From contig WFPQ01000342.1 in assembly GCA_015487515.1 (NCBI GenBank), positions 1 to 13,833 on the forward strand: a DNA stretch of 13,833 bases, given 5' to 3'. Position numbers and translations under genes: made by a program. The DNA is from Hyphomicrobiales bacterium. GTDB taxonomy: Bacteria; Pseudomonadota; Alphaproteobacteria; Rhizobiales; Devosiaceae. Positions within the stretch are counted from its first letter, which is position 1. Every line of letters begins with the position of its first letter. Shown piece by piece: positions 7,412 through 13,833 of the stretch. Under the pieces are notes generated by a model. The model was not told where the DNA came from. It worked only from the letters and a program-made list of their open reading frames with translations, and did no database searches.

Positions 7412-8761
7412 ATGACTGATCTTGTCAAGAAATATGACCGTCCGGTCCCCCGTTACACTTCCTATCCCACCGTTCCCTATTGGGACAATGTGCCAGACAC
7501 CGGGGAATGGGTGGATTCCCTTAACCGCTCGTTTTCCGGTCCCGACAGCCCCTGGAGCCTTTACATCCACATCCCCTTTTGTGAATCCCTGTGCTGTTTT
7601 TGCGCCTGCAATACCACCATCAGCCGCAATCACGACCGCTATGAGGGCCAGTATGTAGATTGCGTGCTGGCTGAATGGAAAACCTACCTGGAACGGGTGC
7701 CGGCCCTTGGGCAAAGGGTTTTGAAAAACATCCACCTTGGTGGCGGCACCCCCACATTCCTCAGCCCCGAAAATCTGGTTCGCCTGCTTGAGCCGGTAAT
7801 TTCTGCTGCAAATATTGACCCGGAAAGTTTTGAGGGCTCGATCGAGGTTCACCCCAACTATACCAGCGAGGAACATCTAAGGGAGCTTTCAAGGCTGGGT
7901 TTCAATCGAATTTCCATCGGTGTTCAGGATTTCAACCTGAAGGTGCAGAAACTGGTCAATCGCATTCAGCCCCCAAAGGTTACCGCCAGTACGGTAATTG
8001 CCGCCAGGGAACTGGGATTTACCTCCGTAAATTTCGACCTGATCTATGGCCTGCCCGGCCAGGGCTCTGCCGAGATGGAATATACCATTGACCAGACCCT
8101 TGAAAACATGCCCGATCGCATTGCCCTTTACAGCCTTGCCATCGTTCCCTGGATAAAACCGGCTCAGCGCCATTTCAAGGACGAGGACCTGCCAACTCCC
8201 AAGGAAAAGCGCGATCTTTACGAATACGCCAAAAACCGCCTGCTCGGGGCTGGATACATTGAAATCGGCATGGATCATTTTGCCCTTCCCGGTGATGATC
8301 TGTTGCGGGCCATGCAGGAGGGGCGCCTGCATCGCAATTTCATGGGCTATACCGATCAGAAGACCGATATCCTGCTGGGCCTTGGGGTCAGTTCCATTTC
8401 GGCATCCCCCGACTGTTTTCACCAGAACCAGAAAATTCTCTCTCTTTACGAGGAAAAGGCCAGGGATGGAGAAATACCAACCATGCGCGGCCACAAGCTG
8501 AGCGCAAGGGACCAGAAGATCCAGCTCCAGATCCTGCAACTGATGACCGGGTTCAGGACCCGGTTTCTGGATGCAGAACAGGAAGAGACCATAGTTTCGC
8601 GCCTTGACGAGATGATTGGAGATGACCTTGTAAGGGTTCAGGATTCCACCCTTGTCATCACCGGGAAGGGCAAGGGGTTTCTTCGTATAGTCTGTGCTGC
8701 CTTTGACGAGAAGCTGGCCGAGAGCAAACCGCAACAGAACATTTTTTCAAAAGCCATATGA
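7412..8761 (+). CDS. hemN: oxygen-independent coproporphyrinogen III dehydrogenase (radical SAM)
   Basis: A radical SAM enzyme that oxidatively decarboxylates coproporphyrinogen III to protoporphyrinogen IX without oxygen. The iron-sulphur motif is FCESLCCFCAC: Cys57, Cys61 and Cys64 form the CxxxCxxC cluster site, and Cys66 is the further cysteine typical of true HemN rather than HemW-like proteins. GGGTPTF (about 111-117) binds SAM. N-terminal RYTSYPT (14-20) is also a HemN hallmark that HemW-type relatives lack. The length of 449 residues is normal. AAGGTG stands 5 bases before the ATG. No oxygen-dependent HemF gene is seen in the window, so this is the only visible enzyme for this step. 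Confidence 0.96.
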   Translation: MTDLVKKYDRPVPRYTSYPTVPYWDNVPDTGEWVDSLNRSFSGPDSPWSLYIHIPFCESLCCFCACNTTISRNHDRYEGQYVDCVLAEWKTYLERVPALGQRVLKNIHLGGGTPTFLSPENLVRLLEPVISAANIDPESFEGSIEVHPNYTSEEHLRELSRLGFNRISIGVQDFNLKVQKLVNRIQPPKVTASTVIAARELGFTSVNFDLIYGLPGQGSAEMEYTIDQTLENMPDRIALYSLAIVPWIKPAQRHFKDEDLPTPKEKRDLYEYAKNRLLGAGYIEIGMDHFALPGDDLLRAMQEGRLHRNFMGYTDQKTDILLGLGVSSISASPDCFHQNQKILSLYEEKARDGEIPTMRGHKLSARDQKIQLQILQLMTGFRTRFLDAEQEETIVSRLDEMIGDDLVRVQDSTLVITGKGKGFLRIVCAAFDEKLAESKPQQNIFSKAI

Positions 8762-8765
8762 CCCC

Positions 8766-10016
8766 ATGAAGATATCCATTGTCGGGGCCGGAATTTCCGG
8801 CCTCCTGAGTGCTTTTTACCTGGTCAGGGCCGGACTTGAAGTCGAGATGTTCGAAAAGTCAAAAGGGGCGGGGGGGCTGATAAGGACCACCCATTCCCCG
8901 TTTGGTCCATTGGAAAATGCCGCCGCCTCCATGGTCGGTTCACCGGCGGTTCAGGGCCTGTTTGCCGAACTTGGCTTAAATGCGGCCAGACCCGGACCGC
9001 GTGCTGGCGCCAGGTATATTTATCGTGGTTTTCCAAGGCGCTGGCCCCTGAACCTGAATCAATCTCTGCGTCTTGCTGCCGGAGCCGCAAGATTGGTCCT
9101 TGCCCCGGAAAGGGGTCTTGACGAGCAAAAGAGTGTTCGCCAGTGGGGGCGGGAATTTTTTGGAGAATCCGCCAGTTCCCTGTTGCTGGAAACTGCCCTG
9201 CAGGGGGTTTATGCGGGCGACAGTGCGCGCATGAGTGCCCAATTGGTGCTGGGCCCCGTACTCAAAGGCATGAAAATGAGATGGCCCCGGCCCGGTCGTC
9301 CCCGCCACGGGGGCAGCGCAATGCCCGAGGGAGGCATGGGCAACCTGGTTTCGGCCCTTGTCTCCTATCTTGAAAGGTCCGGTGTCAGGATCAATTATCA
9401 GACCGAGGTGAAAAGTTCTGACATTGATCTTTCCCGCCCCTGGATAATTGCCACCCCCATCGGTGCGGCCGGCAGCCTGCTTGCCGGTCTTGGGATTGCC
9501 GGGGGGGACGAATTGCAAAACCATGAAATGCTGGACCTGGCAAGTGTCCACCTGGTCTTTGAAAACAGCTCCCTGCCCTTTGAGGGGGTCGGCTGTCTTT
9601 TTCCGGCCAGCGAAGGTTTCAATTCCCTTGGGGTGCTGACCGGTCATTCAGCCTTTCCCGATCAGTTCAAGCGTCCCGTTGAGCGCTGGTTCATCGGTGG
9701 TGCCCCTGCAAGGGGGCTTCTGAAGGGCAGCAGGGCAAAAATGGATATTTCAGATATCAGCGATGGCAGGCTTGTTGACCTGGTGCTGGCCGATCGCAGG
9801 GTCCTGACCGGTACTTCCTGCCGCCCCGGGGTGGCCCATGTGCTTTCCAATCCCGCTTCCCTGCCTCATTTTACCAGTGAACTTGCCCGCATCAGGGAAC
9901 GTATTTCATTGCCGCACAATCTCTATTTGCTGGGCAATTATACTGCCGGCATTGGCCTGACCTCGATCCTTGGGCAGTGCCGGGAGCTTTCCCTGCGCCT
10001 GGGCAGGCATTCCTGA
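8766..10016 (+). CDS. hemG: HemY-type FAD-dependent protoporphyrinogen oxidase
   Basis: Oxidises protoporphyrinogen IX to protoporphyrin IX. The N-terminus is a textbook FAD-binding strand-helix, MKISIVGAGISGL, with GxGxxG at 7-12 and the acidic end of strand two at Glu30. The C-terminal LYLLGNYTAGIGLTSILGQ is the second FAD contact, found in oxygen-dependent (HemY-like) oxidases and amine oxidases. The 416-residue length is a little short for HemY. The reading frame extends upstream to 8694, but that 24-residue extension overlaps hemN and would precede the FAD strand, so the ATG at 8766, 4 bases after hemN, is preferred. It is unrelated to the flavodoxin-like E. coli HemG; the symbol follows the name of the last gene in the Leptospira operon. 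The function is well supported by position. Confidence 0.88.
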   Translation: MKISIVGAGISGLLSAFYLVRAGLEVEMFEKSKGAGGLIRTTHSPFGPLENAAASMVGSPAVQGLFAELGLNAARPGPRAGARYIYRGFPRRWPLNLNQSLRLAAGAARLVLAPERGLDEQKSVRQWGREFFGESASSLLLETALQGVYAGDSARMSAQLVLGPVLKGMKMRWPRPGRPRHGGSAMPEGGMGNLVSALVSYLERSGVRINYQTEVKSSDIDLSRPWIIATPIGAAGSLLAGLGIAGGDELQNHEMLDLASVHLVFENSSLPFEGVGCLFPASEGFNSLGVLTGHSAFPDQFKRPVERWFIGGAPARGLLKGSRAKMDISDISDGRLVDLVLADRRVLTGTSCRPGVAHVLSNPASLPHFTSELARIRERISLPHNLYLLGNYTAGIGLTSILGQCRELSLRLGRHS

Positions 10017-10190
10017 TCGGGCCGGAATCGGATTCGTGGGACATTTTGTCCATAAGTCCCCAAACCGGTTGAATTGGCAGCCATTGCAAATTAGGAAAAC
10101 TTCGCCTCCTGCAGAAGCAATATCCGGAACCCTAGCAAGGCCTGGTTCTGCTTCCTGCCTTTGTCAAGATTCAAACCAAGGACATTATCA
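10017..10190 (+). other. intergenic gap between the hem operon and the peroxiredoxin gene
   Basis: 174 bases with no gene. A small perfect inverted repeat (GGACA-TTT-TGTCC, 10039-10051) follows hemG but has no T-run, so it is a poor terminator. A weak sigma-70-like pair, TTGAAT (10069-10074) and TAGGAA (10092-10097) with 17-base spacing, could start the peroxiredoxin transcript; it matches the consensus only partly. Confidence 0.3.
10178..10182 (+). promoter_or_regulatory. ribosome binding site deciding the peroxiredoxin start
   Basis: AAGGA lies 8 bases before the ATG at 10191. It favours this ATG over the in-frame TTG at 10161, which would add ten residues. Confidence 0.6.
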
Positions 10191-10739
10191 ATGAAAAACG
10201 GCATTTCCCTGCCCCAGGTAACCTTTCATACGCGGGTGCGAGATGATTCAATAGGCGGTGACAATCCGTACAGGTGGGAAGAAAAGACCACTTCGGATTA
10301 TTTTTCCGGAAAGAAAGCGGTTCTTTTTTCCCTTCCCGGTGCCTTTACTCCCACCTGTTCCACCTATCAGCTTCCCGGTTATGAAAAAAGTCATGGCGAC
10401 TTTGTTGAACAGGGAATTGATGAGATTTACTGCCTTTCGGTCAATGACAGCTTCGTCATGAACAAGTGGGCCCTGGATCAGGGTCTGAAAAACGTCAAGG
10501 TCATTCCCGACGGGGCCGGTGAATTCACCCGTCGCATGGGCATGCTGGTCGACAAGTCGAATATCGGCTTTGGCTTCAGGTCCTGGCGCTATGCGGCAAT
10601 CGTTGATGACGGGGTTGTCGTGGCCTGGTTCGAAGAGCCGGGCATTTGCGACAATCACGGGGAAGACCCTTATGGGATTTCCTCGCCGGAAACGGTTCTT
10701 GAATGGCTGAAGGAAAATAACTTTGGGAAAGTAGCTTAG
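10191..10739 (+). CDS. peroxiredoxin, Prx5 (AhpC/TSA, redoxin) family
   Basis: A cytosolic thiol peroxidase of 182 residues that reduces hydrogen peroxide and alkyl hydroperoxides. The peroxidatic motif PGAFTPTCS carries Cys56 with the usual Thr two positions before it. A second cysteine occurs in IYCLSVND, the common position in Prx5-type proteins, and the block FGFRSWRYAAIVDDGVV matches the family's RSxRYAxxVxDG element. A third cysteine lies in EEPGICDNHGEDP near the C-terminus and could act as a resolving residue. The reductant (glutaredoxin/glutathione or thioredoxin) cannot be told from the sequence. The gene stands alone between a 174-base gap and a strong terminator. Its closeness to a haem operon fits peroxide defence in general terms, but no functional link is shown. 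Confidence 0.9.
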   Translation: MKNGISLPQVTFHTRVRDDSIGGDNPYRWEEKTTSDYFSGKKAVLFSLPGAFTPTCSTYQLPGYEKSHGDFVEQGIDEIYCLSVNDSFVMNKWALDQGLKNVKVIPDGAGEFTRRMGMLVDKSNIGFGFRSWRYAAIVDDGVVVAWFEEPGICDNHGEDPYGISSPETVLEWLKENNFGKVA

Positions 10740-10746
10740 GGAAAAT

Positions 10747-10779
10747 GGCCTGCGGCCACAGGCCGCGGCCTCTTTTTCC
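10747..10779 (+). terminator. intrinsic terminator after the peroxiredoxin gene
   Basis: GGCC-(T)-GCGGCC at 10747-10757 pairs with GGCCGCGGCC at 10761-10770: ten base pairs, all G-C, with a single bulged T and the loop ACA. The run TCTTTTTCC follows at once. It begins 7 bases after the peroxiredoxin stop and separates that gene from the NnrU-family gene. Confidence 0.8.
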
Positions 10780-10808
10780 TTGCCGGCCATGTTTCCTTGC
10801 CGGCCATG
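10775..10808 (+). repeat. perfect tandem duplication of a 17-bp unit
   Basis: TTTCCTTGCCGGCCATG occurs twice head to tail, at 10775-10791 and 10792-10808, without a mismatch. The first copy overlaps the T-run of the terminator. The unit holds the GCCGGC palindrome. Two copies only; no further copy was seen in the window. Confidence 0.9.
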
Positions 10809-10828
10809 CTGATTGTTGCAGGTAGCAA

Positions 10829-10857
10829 TTGACATGGAGCAATGCTTGAACCAGACT
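10829..10857 (+). promoter_or_regulatory. candidate sigma-70 promoter for the NnrU-family gene
   Basis: A perfect -35 box TTGACA (10829-10834) is followed after 17 bases by CAGACT (10852-10857), which matches only three of six -10 positions. It sits just after the terminator and 28 bases before the ATG, where a promoter is expected. The weak -10 keeps confidence low. Confidence 0.4.
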
Positions 10858-10885
10858 GAATCAGATTGCTAGGGGAGTTTTCCAA

Positions 10886-11452
10886 ATGCTTGTTTTTGTT
10901 TTGGGACTTGCGATATTTTTTGCGGTTCATCTGGTTCCGGTTCTTGCCCCGGCCTTCCGGGATGGAATTGTTGAAAGGATGGGCAAGTCCCGCTGGATGA
11001 TCATTTATTCGGCCCTTTCCCTTGCGGGTTTCGTGATCATGGTTTTTGGCTGGGGGCAGTTCAGGCCGGTCGCTCCCCAGCTTTACGAACCGCCATCCTG
11101 GGGCCGGGACGTGACCATGTCGCTGGTCTGGCTGTCTTTCATACTTTTTGCGCTTCCGCGCAGGAAACCCGGCCGCATTCTTTCCCTGGTCAGGCATCCC
11201 ATGGTGACCGGTGTCATATTGTGGTCCATTGGCCATCTTCTGGCCAATGGTGACCAGGCTTCGGTTATCCTGTTTGGCAGTTTCCTGGTCTTTGCCCTGC
11301 TTTCAAGGATCACGAAATTTTCCAGTGACGTGGACGGGCCGCAATTCGTTTCCTATCGCAGCGATATCGTGGGCATTGTTGCCGGAACGGTTCTTTATGC
11401 CATCTTCGTATTGTGGATTCACCTCTGGCTGTTTGGCGTTTCTCCCATTTGA
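10886..11452 (+). CDS. NnrU family integral membrane protein
   Basis: A hydrophobic 188-residue protein with about five membrane segments (near 1-20, 38-56, 76-92, 108-140 and 162-184). The signature RHPMVTGVILWSIGHLLANGD (from about 103) is typical of the NnrU family, which includes plant and cyanobacterial 15-cis-zeta-carotene isomerase. Candidate haem-ligand histidines are His15, His104 and His117. NnrU was named for a role linked to nitric-oxide and nitrite respiration in Rhodobacter-type bacteria; Z-ISO, its homologue, is a b-type haem protein. No denitrification or carotenoid gene is seen in the window, so neither role can be assigned. AGGGGAG (10871-10877) is a strong ribosome site 8 bases upstream. 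It stands as its own unit after a terminator. Confidence 0.88.
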   Translation: MLVFVLGLAIFFAVHLVPVLAPAFRDGIVERMGKSRWMIIYSALSLAGFVIMVFGWGQFRPVAPQLYEPPSWGRDVTMSLVWLSFILFALPRRKPGRILSLVRHPMVTGVILWSIGHLLANGDQASVILFGSFLVFALLSRITKFSSDVDGPQFVSYRSDIVGIVAGTVLYAIFVLWIHLWLFGVSPI

Positions 11453-11515
11453 GCATGCTCTTTTCATGCCGGTTGTTATTTTGGCGGTTGCCTTTTTCCT
11501 GCCGGGGCGATTGGC

Positions 11516-11533
11516 AAAGCAATCAATTGCTTT
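11516..11533 (+). repeat. short perfect inverted repeat in the gap before the TPR gene
   Basis: AAAGCAAT-CA-ATTGCTTT, an 8-base perfect inverted repeat inside the 142-base gap between the NnrU-family gene and the TPR gene. It may be an operator or a weak terminator stem; the four T residues at 11531-11534 are mostly part of the stem, and no longer T-run follows. The gap holds no other clear element. Confidence 0.5.
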
Positions 11534-11594
11534 TGGATGATTGTGCCCCTATTGTTCGCGGCAGGATCACCGTTTGCCATAATCAGGGCCTGAT

Positions 11595-12293
11595 ATGACC
11601 GAAGAAAGAATTTTTTCAGAGATTGACGAAGAACTGCGCTCCGACCGCATGAAATCCCTTTGGCGCCGGTTCGGCCCCTGGATCATAGGGGCTGCCGTGC
11701 TCGTGGTTCTGCTGGTTGCCATCAACGAGGGCTGGCGCTGGTATAAAAACGATCAGGCCGCCCGTTCTTCGGAACAGTTTTATTCTGCCATGGACCTTTT
11801 GACCGGGGGGGACCTGTTTGCGGCCAACGAGGCCCTGAACCAGACCATTGCCAGCGGTTCCGGCCAGTACCCTCTCCTGGCCCGATTTGCCCAGGCCTCC
11901 ATTCTTGCCGGGGAAGGCAAGATAGAGGAAGCAGTGGCCGCCTATGATGCCCTGGCAACTGCCAGCACCAACAATCGCCTGCGCGAACTTGCATTGCTGC
12001 TGGCTTCCAGCCTGCTTGTTGATTCGGCTGATATCGTTGGCATTCAGTCCCGTCTTGCCGGTCTCATGGCCCCGGACAATCCCTATCAGGGCAGTGCCCG
12101 GGAGACCCTGGGTCTTGCCTATTACCGGGCCGGTGATCTTGAGGCCGCCCAGAGGGAGTTTGCCGAGGTGGTGGCAAATCCCAATACTCCGGTCGAACTT
12201 TTGAACAGGGTGCAGCTTTACCAGGCCCAGTTGCAGGCCGAGGGTGCCCCGATTCCCCACGAGGATGACCCGGACGCGCCTCCCCATCACTGA
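11595..12293 (+). CDS. membrane-anchored TPR protein, YfgM-like
   Basis: A 232-residue protein with a short charged cytosolic N-terminus (IFSEIDEELRSDRMKSLWRR, 6-25), one membrane segment (about 27-44), and an exported alanine-rich helical region of TPR-like hairpins, for example SARETLGLAYYRAGDLEAAQ near 167-186. No signal cleavage site is apparent, so the segment is an anchor. This matches the family related to E. coli YfgM, an ancillary SecYEG and periplasmic chaperone factor linked to envelope protein biogenesis. The charged N-terminus followed by a tryptophan-rich junction is the usual alphaproteobacterial form. AGGG (11585-11588) serves as ribosome site. Der follows after 27 bases, so the two are probably cotranscribed. 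The C-terminus is acidic and His-rich (EDDPDAPPHH). Confidence 0.85.
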   Translation: MTEERIFSEIDEELRSDRMKSLWRRFGPWIIGAAVLVVLLVAINEGWRWYKNDQAARSSEQFYSAMDLLTGGDLFAANEALNQTIASGSGQYPLLARFAQASILAGEGKIEEAVAAYDALATASTNNRLRELALLLASSLLVDSADIVGIQSRLAGLMAPDNPYQGSARETLGLAYYRAGDLEAAQREFAEVVANPNTPVELLNRVQLYQAQLQAEGAPIPHEDDPDAPPHH

Positions 12294-12320
12294 TCTTCAC
12301 CGTTTGAACATGGCCGGACC

Positions 12321-13757
12321 ATGAAAATCACCGTAGCAATTGTTGGGCGTCCCAATGTGGGCAAGTCTACCCTGTTCAACCGTCTGGTTGGTAAGCGTCT
12401 TGCCCTTGTCGATGATACGCCCGGTGTCACCCGTGACCGGCGTGAAGGCGATGGGCGCATTGGCGATCTTGAATTCACCCTTGTCGATACTGCCGGTTAC
12501 GAACAGGCAAGGGGAGATTCCCTTGAATCAAGGATGCGCCGGCAGACCGAAACCGCCATCAGCGAAGCGGATGTGATCCTGTTCATGATCGATGCCCGGG
12601 CCGGCATAACCCCCCTGGACCAGGCCTTTGGCGCCCTGCTGCGCAAATCCGGCGCCCAGGTGTACCTGGTGGGCAACAAGGCCGAGGGCAGGGCCGCTGA
12701 AGCCGGACTGCTGGATGCATTCTCCCTGGGACTTGGGGAAGCCATTGCCCTTTCTGCCGAACATGGCACCGGCATAGGCGAGCTTTATGACATTATCGCC
12801 GGGGCTGCCAGAAATGCCGCGCAGCGGGAAGAGGAAGCAAGGGCTGATGCCGCAGGGGATTTTTTGCCCCTTATCAATGTGGATGTGGAACCGGGCAGCG
12901 AGACCTTTGAGCGCTGGAATCCCAACCGCCATCTGAACGTGGCCATAATTGGCCGCCCCAATGCGGGAAAATCCACCCTTGTCAATCGCCTGGTGGGAGA
13001 AGAAAGGGTACTTACCGGGCCGGAGGCCGGCATAACCCGAGATTCCATCATGGTTGAATGGGAATATGAGGGCAGAACCATAAACCTTGTCGATACCGCC
13101 GGAATAAGACGTCGGGCCAGGGTGCGCCAGAAGCTGGAAAAGCTCGCGGTTGCCGATGCCCTGCGCTCCATTCAATATGCCGAGATCGTCGTGCTGATGC
13201 TCGATGCCACCCAGCCCTTTGAAAAGCAGGACCTGCAACTGGCCGACCTGGTAGAGCGCGAGGGCAGGGCCCTGGTCATTGCCGTCAACAAGTGGGACCT
13301 TGTAAGGGACAGGAAACAGAGGCTGGAAAAATTGCGCGAGGCCTGCGACAGGCTGCTGCCCCAGTTGCGGGGCATTCCCCTTGTCACCCTTTCGGGTCTG
13401 ACCGGAAAGAACATTCCGAGCCTGATGAAGTCCATATTTGAAATAGAGCGCAACTGGAACATTCGAATTCCCACCTCTAAGGTCAACAGGTTCCTTTCCC
13501 TGATGGTGCAGGCCCATCCCCCCCCGGCGGTTTCCGGCCGCCGCCTGAAGCTGCGCTACATGACCCAGATAAAGTCCCGCCCCCCGACCTTCGTTCTTTT
13601 CTGTTCGCGCCCTGATGCCTTGCCAACTGCCTATGTCCGTTACCTGGTCAATGGCATGCGCGAGCATTTTTCCATTGCAGGAACCCCGATCCGTCTTTGG
13701 GTCAGGGGTGGTGACAACCCCTACCACGATGGCCGTCCAAAGCGAAAATTGGGCTGA
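12321..13757 (+). CDS. der: ribosome biogenesis GTPase Der (EngA)
   Basis: An essential double GTPase that acts in 50S subunit assembly. The first G domain has GRPNVGKST (9-17), the G2/switch segment [10 protein letters not shown] (31-40), DTAGYE (56-61) and the G4 motif NKAE (119-122), a form often seen in alphaproteobacteria in place of NKxD. The second has GRPNAGKST (211-219), DTAGIRRR (258-265) and NKWD (323-326). A KH-like C-terminal domain follows (about 365-478) and ends with [16 protein letters not shown]. The length of 478 residues is normal and all G motifs are intact. The ATG has only a weak upstream purine run, but the first strand begins right at the start, so it is secure. This gene is the best single marker of an alphaproteobacterial host. 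Confidence 0.97.
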   Translation: MKITVAIVGRPNVGKSTLFNRLVGKRLALVDDTPGVTRDRREGDGRIGDLEFTLVDTAGYEQARGDSLESRMRRQTETAISEADVILFMIDARAGITPLDQAFGALLRKSGAQVYLVGNKAEGRAAEAGLLDAFSLGLGEAIALSAEHGTGIGELYDIIAGAARNAAQREEEARADAAGDFLPLINVDVEPGSETFERWNPNRHLNVAIIGRPNAGKSTLVNRLVGEERVLTGPEAGITRDSIMVEWEYEGRTINLVDTAGIRRRARVRQKLEKLAVADALRSIQYAEIVVLMLDATQPFEKQDLQLADLVEREGRALVIAVNKWDLVRDRKQRLEKLREACDRLLPQLRGIPLVTLSGLTGKNIPSLMKSIFEIERNWNIRIPTSKVNRFLSLMVQAHPPPAVSGRRLKLRYMTQIKSRPPTFVLFCSRPDALPTAYVRYLVNGMREHFSIAGTPIRLWVRGGDNPYHDGRPKRKLG

Positions 13758-13833
13758 ATTTCAGTATTTTATGCTTTTTTATTTATCGGGTATCCAAACT
13801 GGCGTTCTTCAGATTTCCCTGAATTCCCTGGTG
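13758..13833 (+). other. AT-rich tail after der
   Basis: 76 bases to the window edge. T-rich runs follow der (to about 13785), preceded only by a very small stem (CTGA-ATT-TCAG, 13754-13764), so a terminator is possible but weak. Both strands stay open at the edge in short frames. No gene can be called. Confidence 0.3.

Noticed and set aside
8694..8765. In-frame upstream extension of the protoporphyrinogen oxidase gene
   Set aside because: It overlaps the end of hemN and would place 24 residues before the FAD-binding strand; the ATG at 8766 gives the canonical N-terminus.
2865..9640. Frequent CCCTTGG words across the window, as a possible uptake or segregation signal
   Set aside because: They fall mostly in one reading phase as Ala-Leu-Gly or similar codons, so codon preference explains them.
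9..10016. Response-regulator box (paired TGACA six bases apart) inside the operon
   Set aside because: Only isolated TGACA words were found by eye; none is paired at the recalled spacing. The expected place is upstream of hemA, outside the window.
10161..10190. TTG start ten codons upstream for the peroxiredoxin
   Set aside because: The ATG at 10191 has a well-spaced AAGGA and gives the usual N-terminus.
11453..11469. GCATG-7-CATGC stem after the NnrU-family gene as terminator
   Set aside because: The stem has only five pairs and the T residues are in the loop rather than after the stem.
12528..13727. Long open frame (399 codons) on the minus strand under der, and a similar one at 1175-2224 under hemCD
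   Set aside because: They lie wholly antisense to well-supported genes, their translations have no recognisable motif, and such frames are common in GC-rich coding DNA.
13771..13833. ATG-started open frame running off the right edge, and open frames on the minus strand there
   Set aside because: About 21 codons, no ribosome site, AT-rich and without recognisable sequence; it cannot be told from chance.

Overview
The window carries thirteen genes, all on the + strand, and reads as a chromosomal segment of an alphaproteobacterium. That assignment rests on the right-hand end: a Der GTPase whose first G4 motif is NKAE followed by GR, a short membrane-anchored TPR/YfgM-like protein directly upstream of it, and an NnrU-family membrane protein. 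I cannot name the genus.

Positions 9-10016 hold one uninterrupted operon for tetrapyrrole synthesis: hemA (glutamyl-tRNA reductase), a hemC-hemD fusion, hemB, hemL, a membrane histidine kinase, an OmpR-type response regulator, hemE, hemN and a HemY-type protoporphyrinogen oxidase (hemG). Junctions are overlaps of 4 or 10 bp, or gaps of 12 bp or less. Together the enzymes run from glutamyl-tRNA(Glu) to protoporphyrin IX; ferrochelatase is not in the window. An ATGA at the left edge suggests that yet another gene lies immediately upstream of hemA.

The gene order, the HemC-HemD fusion and the two-component pair between hemL and hemE match what I recall of the Leptospira hem operon, whose embedded pair is HemK/HemR. 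Most alphaproteobacteria make 5-aminolevulinate from glycine and succinyl-CoA (ALA synthase, the C4 route), so a complete C5-route operon with its own regulators in this background suggests horizontal acquisition of a whole pathway cassette. Codon habits (for example frequent AGG arginine codons) look alike in the hem genes and in der, so the transfer, if real, is not recent. The glutamyl-tRNA reductase is also unusually short: it ends near the spinal helix and lacks the C-terminal dimerisation domain.

Positions 10017-13757 hold ordinary housekeeping or stress genes as separate units: a Prx5-like peroxiredoxin followed by a good intrinsic terminator and a perfect 17-bp tandem duplication, an NnrU-family protein, the TPR protein, and der. 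The bamB gene that often sits between the TPR gene and der in alphaproteobacteria is missing; only 27 bp separate them. No tRNA, rRNA, CRISPR array or insertion sequence was seen, and no gene-free stretch exceeds 300 bases.
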